Below, in pieces: positions 6,295-11,497 of a DNA stretch of 11,497 bases. A model generated the notes under the pieces. The model was not told where the DNA came from. It did not search any database and saw nothing but the letters and a program-made list of their open reading frames with translations. The translations under genes were made by a program, and so were the position numbers. The DNA is from Chloroflexota bacterium (lineage in GTDB: Bacteria > Chloroflexota > UBA4733), in assembly GCA_023381895.1 (NCBI GenBank), contig JAMCTA010000020.1, positions 1 to 11,497 on the forward strand, written 5' to 3'. How positions within the stretch are numbered: position 1 is the first letter of the stretch; each line of letters opens with the position of its first letter.

Positions 6295-7011
6295 TCAACC
6301 GTGGATGGCGGGGCGGAAGACCGCCGGGGTGTCGACCAGCAACGGCGCCGCACTGCGAAAGATCTCAGCATAAGTAACGCCCAAGAGCCGCCCGTAGTAC
6401 TGATCCTCTGCCTCGTACAGCGCGAGGAGACGGTCGCCCTGGGCCTGAAAGATCGACTGGTACGCCGCGAGCGCCCGGCGCTTGCGGTCGTACGTCGCAC
6501 TGACGTCGACGGCGAAGGCAAACTCTGCCCACGCCGGCTCCATCTTGCAATGGGGGAAGAAGAGACGGTCCACCGCCCAGGGTACCTGCCCGGCCAGATG
6601 CTCACCGCCTGGAACGCGGTCCCACTGGCCAAGCCGCGCCAGAAAGACGGCTGCCCGGGTCAGCCCAACGGCGGCAGCGTGGTCAGGGTGGACGCAGGCA
6701 TCACCAATTCCAAAGACCCAACGCGGGTGGTGGATGCGAATGAGCCGGGCAATTTCAAGCCGCAAAGATGTGGTGTCGGCCAAGAACCGGTCCTGCAGGC
6801 CGAGCGGGATACGCTCGACACCCAGGATGCGTGCCGCCTCGGCCGCCTGCTTCGCGCGCTCGCCTGGCTCGGCGAACTCGGTCGGCTCACCGCTGGTCAG
6901 ATCGACGACCAGAATGCGTTGCCCCTGGTCGCTCAGATGGGCTAGCGTCCCACCCATTTGGGCCTCGGCATCGTCCGGATGGGGCGCAACGACCAGCACA
7001 TCGTAGCCCAC
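6295..7011 (-). CDS. PIG-L/LmbE-type zinc deacetylase
   Basis: This is a 238-residue cytoplasmic hydrolase of the PIG-L (LmbE-like) fold, whose members remove N-acetyl groups from GlcNAc-type substrates, including the BshB and MshB enzymes of low-molecular-weight thiol synthesis. The first zinc motif VAPHPDD (8-14) supplies H11 and D14, and VHPDH (107-111) supplies H111 as third ligand with H108 nearby. The length fits the family. The GTG at 7011 is chosen because the family begins three to eight residues before the first strand, and a G-rich purine stretch (GAGGGGGG) precedes it; it sits 49 bases after the regulator gene. Its substrate cannot be told from sequence. Co-location with sulfur genes makes a thiol-related substrate worth considering, but this is speculative. 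Confidence 0.85.
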   Translation of the reverse strand: MGYDVLVVAPHPDDAEAQMGGTLAHLSDQGQRILVVDLTSGEPTEFAEPGERAKQAAEAARILGVERIPLGLQDRFLADTTSLRLEIARLIRIHHPRWVFGIGDACVHPDHAAAVGLTRAAVFLARLGQWDRVPGGEHLAGQVPWAVDRLFFPHCKMEPAWAEFAFAVDVSATYDRKRRALAAYQSIFQAQGDRLLALYEAEDQYYGRLLGVTYAEIFRSAAPLLVDTPAVFRPAIHG

Positions 7012-7060
7012 TCCACCCCCCTCTCTGCACTTCACCACTTGCTCAGATGATCTGTGCTGT

Positions 7061-7735
7061 TCACGATGCTGGCGCCAGAGCCTCAATCGGATATCCTGCC
7101 GCTTGCCACTCGGGGAATCCGTCGCGGAGGCGCAGGGCGCGGAAGCCATGATGGCGGAGTACCGCCACGGCCTCATCCGCTAGCACGCAATAGGGTCCGC
7201 GGCAGTAGGCGATGACGTCGCAGTCCTGGGGCAGCCTGGCCAGCAGTTGCTCGATCTGTTCGACCGGCGCGGAGTGAGCACCAGCGATGTGCCCCTGCCG
7301 GTACTCGATGACCGGGCGCACGTCGATCACGATGGCGCTGTGGTCTGCAAGCCGGCGCACCAACTCTTGCTTATCGATTGGCTCCAACGCGGCCCGATCG
7401 GCAAGATAGGTCTGGATCAGCCGGTCGATCTCCGCCAGTTGAGCGCTCCCAAGATCCCGCACCGTCCGCCACAGCTGGAAAACTTCCGGCGCTGCTAAAC
7501 GGTAGACGGCATTCAGACCGCGCTTTTCTGCAGTAACGAGCCGCGCCCGCCGCAGCACCTGGAGGTGGGCGGAGGCGTTGGCCAGGCTGAGTCCACCTTC
7601 TTGAGCGAGGTCCTCGACGCTGCGCTCACCCTGGGCAAGGAGGTCGAGGATCTCCAGGCGGTGTGCACTGGCCAGCGCCTTTCCGATGAGCGCAAACTCC
7701 GCATACAAGCGGTCCTTGAAACCCCGGCTATCCAT
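7061..7735 (-). CDS. ArsR-family repressor fused to a rhodanese domain
   Basis: This is a 224-residue two-domain regulator. An ArsR winged helix occupies about 8-95, with recognition region LANASAHLQVLRRARLV (51-67). A rhodanese domain occupies about 120-222, with IDVRPVIEY (137-145) and the active loop CRGPYC (178-183), where Cys178 is the catalytic persulfide-forming residue; C183 and C172 are near. The ArsR part contains no cysteine, so it lacks the Cys pair used by SqrR/BigR sensors, and sensing would have to involve the rhodanese Cys. Such fusions are known near sulfur genes. The ATG at 7735 is preceded by AGGA; GTG one codon upstream is an alternative. It is the promoter-proximal gene of the minus-strand cluster and probably represses it in the absence of reactive sulfur (inference). 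Confidence 0.9.
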   Translation of the reverse strand: MDSRGFKDRLYAEFALIGKALASAHRLEILDLLAQGERSVEDLAQEGGLSLANASAHLQVLRRARLVTAEKRGLNAVYRLAAPEVFQLWRTVRDLGSAQLAEIDRLIQTYLADRAALEPIDKQELVRRLADHSAIVIDVRPVIEYRQGHIAGAHSAPVEQIEQLLARLPQDCDVIAYCRGPYCVLADEAVAVLRHHGFRALRLRDGFPEWQAAGYPIEALAPAS

Positions 7736-7753
7736 CACATCCTGCAAATCTCA

Positions 7754-7779
7754 ACTACTCAATTGATCTATTGAATAGT
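7754..7779. promoter_or_regulatory. Candidate ArsR operator, 10-bp arms and 6-bp spacer
   Basis: ACTACTCAAT and ATTGAATAGT are inverted repeats matching at 9 of 10 positions around TGATCT. The AT-rich dyad has the size and look of ArsR/SmtB operators. It lies 18 bases before the ArsR-rhodanese ATG and overlaps the downstream edge of the -10 element and the expected transcription start, the classic place for autorepression. Confidence 0.7.
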
Positions 7780-7805
7780 GTAGTTTCTCGGTAAGGCGGT
7801 GTCAA
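7777..7805 (-). promoter_or_regulatory. Sigma-70-type promoter of the ArsR-rhodanese cluster
   Basis: On the minus strand a perfect -35 TTGACA (7800-7805) is followed after 17 bases by TACACT (7777-7782), matching TATAAT at four of six positions. Transcription would begin near 7770, inside the dyad operator, and read the ArsR-rhodanese gene and probably the genes after it. Confidence 0.65.
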
Positions 7806-7846
7806 CCCGGACGACCCTCTAAGTACAGACCTCATTCCTACCTACA

Positions 7847-7876
7847 TTGACAGATTCCATTCAGGCGGCGTAGTCT
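7847..7876 (+). promoter_or_regulatory. Possible promoter of the divergent GAF-SARP gene
   Basis: A perfect TTGACA (7847-7852) is followed after 18 bases by TAGTCT (7871-7876), which keeps the TA...T core of a -10 element. It would start transcription about 35 bases before the GTG at 7919. It faces away from the ArsR promoter, whose -35 lies 42 bases away. Confidence 0.45.
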
Positions 7877-7918
7877 ACACCCGGATTGGTTCGTTGATTC
7901 GGGACTCGAGGGCAGACC

Positions 7919-9826
7919 GTGTCTCTCTCCCACTACGAATGCAGCGAGGAGCGCTGGCAAGGCCTCGCCAGCGCCGAGTTCAATGGCAAGGCGTCGCTCA
8001 CGGCAATCACCGACCGCCTGGACACACTCCTGCGCGAGACCGGCACGGAGGCGGTGGAACTCTTCCTCCTCAGCCCCGACCACGAGCGCACGTTCTTGGC
8101 GATCCACCGCGGCGAGGCGCCCCGGGCGTTCCGCCAGATAACGCAGTTCACCTACGGGCACGGATTTCCCGGCCTGGTAGCCCAGCGCGGTGAGCTCCTG
8201 CTGAGCCTGGACGTGTCCCACGACGATCGGTACCTGCGCACGGCAGTGCAGCGGCTGGGCTTCCATCACTACCTCTGCGTTCCGGTCCGCGGGAGCACCG
8301 GACTCCTCGGCAGTCTACACGTCGCCTCGCGCCATCAGGTGAACATTCCACCACCATTGACGCCAGTAGAGCAGGCGGCCCAGCACATCGCCTTGATCCT
8401 CGAGCTGGCTCGCTTCCAGGCGGCGGAACGCGTTGCCACGGAACCACTGGATGCCGCCCTCGATGCTGGCGCTAATCTGCGGCGCTTGGCGCGGCAGATC
8501 GTCCAGACGCTCACTGACGTAGCGGAGATGGAGAGCGGTGCGCTCCTCTTGCTCGATGAACGTCATGACGCGCTCCACGTGCTGGGCGAGCAGGACGTGC
8601 CGTCCCCGGTGCTCCATGCGCTCACGCGTGTCTGCCGCGGCACAATCTGTCCAGCGCTGCTGCACCAGCGCTGCTTACTTTCCAAAGATGCTGAGCGGAG
8701 TAGCGCCCCTGCCTGCCGGTCGGTCGAACGCGAGCTCCCCACCGCCCTGTGCCTGCCGCTGCTGGCGGGAGGATGTCCCGTCGGCGTGGCGTTGCTGGGC
8801 AGCCACCGGACCGACTCGTCGCCTGCGCGCCATTTGGCATTCCTCCACCCAGCCCTCGGACGGGCAGCAGTGGCGCTGCACAATGCCAGCGTAGCAGTCT
8901 ATGAGGAGTGTGCCGCTCGCCTGCACACGGGAGCGGCGATCGCCCCCCCAGCCGCCGGCACTGTAGCCGGCAACACGCCACATCAGACGTCATCTCACCG
9001 CGAGCCCGGCGTGACCGGGGTTGTCGTAGCAGTCCCTTTCCTCCACCTGCGCTGCCTAGGCCACTTTGCGATCACGCGCGATGGGCAGTCCGTACCCCTC
9101 GATCAGTTTGCGCGCCGGCGGTCGGTGACGCTACTCAAAATCTTGCTCACCCGCTACGGGAAACCGGTGCATCGCGATGAACTCACGGAGCTGTTATGGC
9201 CCGAAGGGAATCCCACGACGACCCCGGCGCTCCTCAACGTCGTCGTGCACTACTTGCGGCGCGGGTTGGAGCCCGAGGCGCTAGCCGGGCACCCCTCCGC
9301 GTTCATCAAAGCTACCGGCGATAGCTACGTCTTTGACGTCTCCTCACCGCATCGACTCGATAGCCAGGAACTGCTGCAAGCGGTGCAGGAAGGGGGACGG
9401 CGGGAGTCTCTTGGCCAGACCGTCGCGGCGATCAAGTCCTATGAGCGGGCCATCGCCCTCTACGGCGGTGATTTTCTCGCTGACGATCGCTATAGCGACT
9501 GGTGTGCGCTGGAACGCGGCTACTTGCAAGAGAGCTTCCTCAGCGCAGTGCGCCGGCTGGCAGCGCTCTACCTTCACCGTAACGACGTCACGGCAGCCAT
9601 CGAGTGCTGCCGGCACGCCCTGCGCATTGACAGCACATTAGAAGACCTGCACCGTCTGGTGATGCAGTTGCTTCTCCGCGACCGCCGCCGTGATGAGGCG
9701 CTGCGTCAGTATCGGGAGTGCCGCGACGCGCTCCAGCGAGAACTCGGGCTCGTGCCGGCAGCGGAGACGGAAGCGCTGCACCGATCCATCGTGGCTGGTG
9801 ACACGGCGCCCAGACAGCGCTCCTAG
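7919..9826 (+). CDS. GAF-GAF-SARP/BTAD transcriptional regulator
   Basis: This is a 635-residue regulator. Two GAF-type sensory domains lie at about 20-165 and 185-325, then a Pro/Ala-rich linker (330-372), an OmpR/SARP winged helix (about 374-472, beginning LHLRCLGHFAITRDGQ), and a BTAD helical-repeat domain (about 478-625, with YERAIALYGGDFL and the closing QRELGLVPAAET). SARP-type factors activate nearby promoters, while the GAF domains suggest binding of a small ligand or redox cofactor. The second GAF holds six cysteines (239, 244, 252, 266, 278, 286), unusual for a cytoplasmic domain and compatible with redox or metal sensing. The GTG start is supported by GAGGG six bases upstream. The gene is divergent from ArsR-rhodanese and shares a 183-base control region, so it may be controlled by, or control, that cluster (inference). 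Confidence 0.87.
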   Translation: MSLSHYECSEERWQGLASAEFNGKASLTAITDRLDTLLRETGTEAVELFLLSPDHERTFLAIHRGEAPRAFRQITQFTYGHGFPGLVAQRGELLLSLDVSHDDRYLRTAVQRLGFHHYLCVPVRGSTGLLGSLHVASRHQVNIPPPLTPVEQAAQHIALILELARFQAAERVATEPLDAALDAGANLRRLARQIVQTLTDVAEMESGALLLLDERHDALHVLGEQDVPSPVLHALTRVCRGTICPALLHQRCLLSKDAERSSAPACRSVERELPTALCLPLLAGGCPVGVALLGSHRTDSSPARHLAFLHPALGRAAVALHNASVAVYEECAARLHTGAAIAPPAAGTVAGNTPHQTSSHREPGVTGVVVAVPFLHLRCLGHFAITRDGQSVPLDQFARRRSVTLLKILLTRYGKPVHRDELTELLWPEGNPTTTPALLNVVVHYLRRGLEPEALAGHPSAFIKATGDSYVFDVSSPHRLDSQELLQAVQEGGRRESLGQTVAAIKSYERAIALYGGDFLADDRYSDWCALERGYLQESFLSAVRRLAALYLHRNDVTAAIECCRHALRIDSTLEDLHRLVMQLLLRDRRRDEALRQYRECRDALQRELGLVPAAETEALHRSIVAGDTAPRQRS

Positions 9827-9943
9827 ACCCAGCCCTGCAGGCAGACAAATCCAGTGGAGCTGGCCCGCGATAGAGTGTGATGGGAAAATGGGCTACATTG
9901 ATGGTGCAGGATCAGGGCGTTGGCATACCGTCACCGATCCAGC

Positions 9944-10558
9944 CTAGCGGTTGATGAGCAGTCGCTGCACCTTGATGTCGGGTGGCAATTCCCGCTCCAC
10001 GCGATGCGCTTGCCCGATGAAGAGGAGTCCGGTGCTGGCAGGCGGCAGGGTGCTGGCAATCCGCCAGGCGATGTAGCGGTCACGCTCGATCAGGATAGCG
10101 TCGGCGCGCTGTGCATAGCGGCGCCGGGCCTGGAGCTTGGCTACGGGGTCATCCTGAGTCACCACCGCCTGGAGTAGGCGATACTCCTCCTTGAGCAGGT
10201 CCGGGGATTCGGTGCCCATGGCCTCAGCTCCCTGGGCAATGAGCCAGCGGAGGAGTTGATAGTTTGGGCTGGCGACTTCGGCAAGGATTTTCCGGACGAT
10301 GGCCGGATCAACGTCTGGCAGTCCGTCCTGATACACCTTGACGTGCGGCCAATCCAGCGCGAGTATCCGAACCTGCTGTTGGACCTCATCCCACCACGCC
10401 TCCGGGCGCGGGTGTGGAACCTCTGGCGAGGGCACGTTGCTACCCAGGCTACCCTGGTCACCCTGGCTGTGGGTGACGGGCACAGAGATGAGCGTGCGCT
10501 GCGTGATCACCCGGCCATTGTCCCATGAGATGGACGGCTGGCGCGGCGCCACGTCCAT
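9944..10558 (-). CDS. Uncharacterised protein, weak TraB/ChaN-like C-terminal pattern
   Basis: This is a 204-residue protein I do not recognise. Notable segments are VPVTHSQGDQGSLG (26-39), KVYQDGLPDV (74-83), MGTESPDLLKEEY (114-126), and a C-terminal part where ERDRYIAWRI (158-167) is followed by GLLFIGQAH (177-185) and PPDIKVQRLL (192-201). An RD..A..I helix followed by a strand ending in G-x-x-H resembles the end of TraB/GumN/ChaN-type domains, but this is only a pattern impression. No signal peptide or membrane helix is seen. The start is uncertain: the ATG at 10558 has no good ribosome site, GTG at 10510 is an alternative, and the frame is open farther upstream into the response regulator. 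It lies 26 bases after that regulator and converges on the GAF-SARP gene. Confidence 0.7.
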   Translation of the reverse strand: MDVAPRQPSISWDNGRVITQRTLISVPVTHSQGDQGSLGSNVPSPEVPHPRPEAWWDEVQQQVRILALDWPHVKVYQDGLPDVDPAIVRKILAEVASPNYQLLRWLIAQGAEAMGTESPDLLKEEYRLLQAVVTQDDPVAKLQARRRYAQRADAILIERDRYIAWRIASTLPPASTGLLFIGQAHRVERELPPDIKVQRLLINR

Positions 10559-10584
10559 CTGCCGGACCAGTTCGGTAAACCACT

Positions 10585-11289
10585 CTAGGCTCCAGCCTCG
10601 TGCGACCGGCGATGCCCCGAATCAGGCACTGACAGCCTCCAGCCTTGGCGCTGCCCGGACGGTGTGTCTATAATGCCAAGTTGCATTGCCCGCACGGCGG
10701 CTAGTGTGCGGTCGCTGGCGTCGAGCTTCGCCATAATTCTGGCGACGTGCGACTTGACTGTTTCGCGGCTGATGTGCAGCTCCTGACTGATTTCTTGATT
10801 GGTCATCCCCTCCACCAGATAGCGCGCTACCTCCCGCTCACGAACGGTGAGCTGCTCAGGCGTCGGGGCGCTCCGCCCGGCGGTGAGGCGGTGTAGCGTC
10901 CTTGCACTCAGGCCCACTGCTTTGCCCCCGGCCGCTACCCGCCGGATGGCATCACAGATCTGTGTGGCAGTCGCGCTCTTGCGGATGTAGTCAGTTGCGC
11001 CGGCGGCCATCGCCTCCTGCAGATGCTCTTCGTCATCGTAGGTGCTGAGGATGCTAACCCGACTGTTCGTCTCATCTTTCGCTAGGCGGCGCAGCGCCTC
11101 CAGCCCACCCATACCGGCTATGCCCACATCCATCAGTACCACGTGCGGACGCAGCCGGCGGATCAACTCCACCGCCTCCTTGCCACTCTCTGCCGTAGCA
11201 ACGACATTGATTCCTCTGGCCCGCGCGAGCACTGCACGCAGCCCTTCCCGCGCGATGGCTTGATCGTCGGCAATGAGTACTTCGATCGT
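10585..11289 (-). CDS. NarL/LuxR-type response regulator with no canonical start codon
   Basis: This is a DNA-binding response regulator, about 234 residues if begun at 11289. The receiver has the acidic pair D8-D9 (IEVLIADDQ), phospho-acceptor D54 in VVLMDV, T83 in ILSTYDDE and K104 in YIRKSA. A LuxR-type helix-turn-helix follows (about 147-206, LTVREREVARYLVEG and NQEISQELHISRETVKSH). About 27 extra residues (DTPSGQRQ...HEAGA) follow the usual family end. The first ATG/GTG/TTG in frame is a GTG at 11232, which would delete the first strand and both acidic residues. An AAGGAGG at 11297-11303 lies seven bases before ACG (11287-11289) and ten before ATC (11284-11286), so initiation probably occurs there at a rare codon, or the sequence holds a one-base error. 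The boundary is therefore approximate. The partner kinase is not visible. Confidence 0.85.
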   Translation of the reverse strand, partial: TIEVLIADDQAIAREGLRAVLARARGINVVATAESGKEAVELIRRLRPHVVLMDVGIAGMGGLEALRRLAKDETNSRVSILSTYDDEEHLQEAMAAGATDYIRKSATATQICDAIRRVAAGGKAVGLSARTLHRLTAGRSAPTPEQLTVREREVARYLVEGMTNQEISQELHISRETVKSHVARIMAKLDASDRTLAAVRAMQLGIIDTPSGQRQGWRLSVPDSGHRRSHEAGA

Positions 11290-11296
11290 GGTGGCA

Positions 11297-11303
11297 CCTC
11301 CTT
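11297..11303 (-). promoter_or_regulatory. Strong ribosome binding site AAGGAGG before a non-canonical start
   Basis: The minus strand reads AAGGAGG followed by TGCCACC, then ACG ATC GAA. The site is among the best in the window, which argues that translation of the response regulator really begins at ACG or ATC rather than at the GTG 57 bases downstream of the ACG. Confidence 0.6.
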
Positions 11304-11325
11304 CCTCTCGACAGAGAAACGATGC

Positions 11326-11496
11326 TCAGGGCTTCCCGTCTGCCGGCGTCACGGCTGGCAACTGTATCTCGAGCCGCTCCAGACGCTCCTGCAGGTTCTT
11401 GTGATCCTCTTCTAGCTTCCTGGCGCGTGAGGAAAGGGCGGGGTCTGTTTCCCACCAGTCGATGCCCATCTCTTTGGCCTTATCCACTGATGCGAC
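11326..11496 (-). CDS. C-terminal end of an unidentified protein with a coiled coil
   Basis: Only the last 56 residues are inside the window; the gene starts beyond its right end. The stretch from about 24 to 45 (RARKLEEDHKNLQERLERLE) has heptad-like Leu spacing and alternating charges, indicating a coiled coil, followed by a Pro-rich tail ending DGKP. The preceding MGIDWWETDPALSS is not a motif I know. It does not look like the ATP-binding end of a histidine kinase, so it is not evidently the partner of the response regulator, although the 36-base gap and shared strand suggest co-transcription. The function is unknown. Confidence 0.65.
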   Translation of the reverse strand, partial: VASVDKAKEMGIDWWETDPALSSRARKLEEDHKNLQERLERLEIQLPAVTPADGKP

Positions 11497-11497
11497 G

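Noticed and set aside
6223..6945. A 240-residue open frame on the plus strand
   Set aside because: It is antisense to the PIG-L deacetylase, whose zinc motifs are clear. No domain is recognisable in it.
1..11497. CRISPR arrays, tRNA or rRNA genes, insertion sequences, phage genes
   Set aside because: No regularly spaced repeats, RNA-gene motifs, transposase or integrase motifs, or terminal inverted repeats were seen.

Overview
The window is GC-rich, densely coded bacterial DNA with GTG starts, strong AAGGAGG-type ribosome binding sites and very short gaps. A GAF-SARP/BTAD regulator, a mevalonate-kinase-like GHMP kinase, a CuA-containing B-type-like haem-copper oxidase and a NarL-type regulator together suggest a thermophilic or aerobic member of the Chloroflexota (Thermomicrobia-like: Sphaerobacter, Thermomicrobium, Nitrolancea). 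This is an impression from gene content and composition, not a phylogenetic result.

Layout. 1-573 (+): C-terminal part of a GHMP kinase. 676-7735 (-): ten consecutive genes on one strand, read from right to left: ArsR-rhodanese regulator, PIG-L-type deacetylase, membrane protein with two SHOCT motifs, three DsrE/DsrH-type sulfur-carrier-like proteins, a sulfide:quinone-reductase-like flavoprotein, then CuA subunit II, haem-copper subunit I and a His-rich small membrane protein. 7919-9826 (+): a divergent two-GAF plus SARP/BTAD transcription factor. 9944-10558 (-): an unrecognised protein. 10585-about 11289 (-): a NarL/LuxR response regulator with no ordinary start codon. 11326-11496 (-): the coiled-coil C-terminus of an unidentified protein. 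No intergenic gap exceeds 190 bases, and I see no RNA genes, CRISPR arrays or insertion sequences.

How it may work together (inference). A rhodanese-fused ArsR repressor is placed to sense reactive sulfur and to sit on a dyad that overlaps its own -10 region. Downstream lie the parts of a sulfide/persulfide pathway: SQR puts electrons into the quinone pool, DsrE-like proteins could carry the sulfane sulfur, and a haem-copper terminal reductase could drain electrons. The most striking point is that subunit I keeps all six metal-binding histidines but has Asn where oxygen reductases of the A and B families carry the His-crosslinked Tyr. Subunit II keeps a full CuA site. That pattern suggests an alternative substrate, nitric oxide being the leading candidate (compare the sNOR/NorSY type), so the cluster may link sulfide oxidation to NO or O2 reduction.
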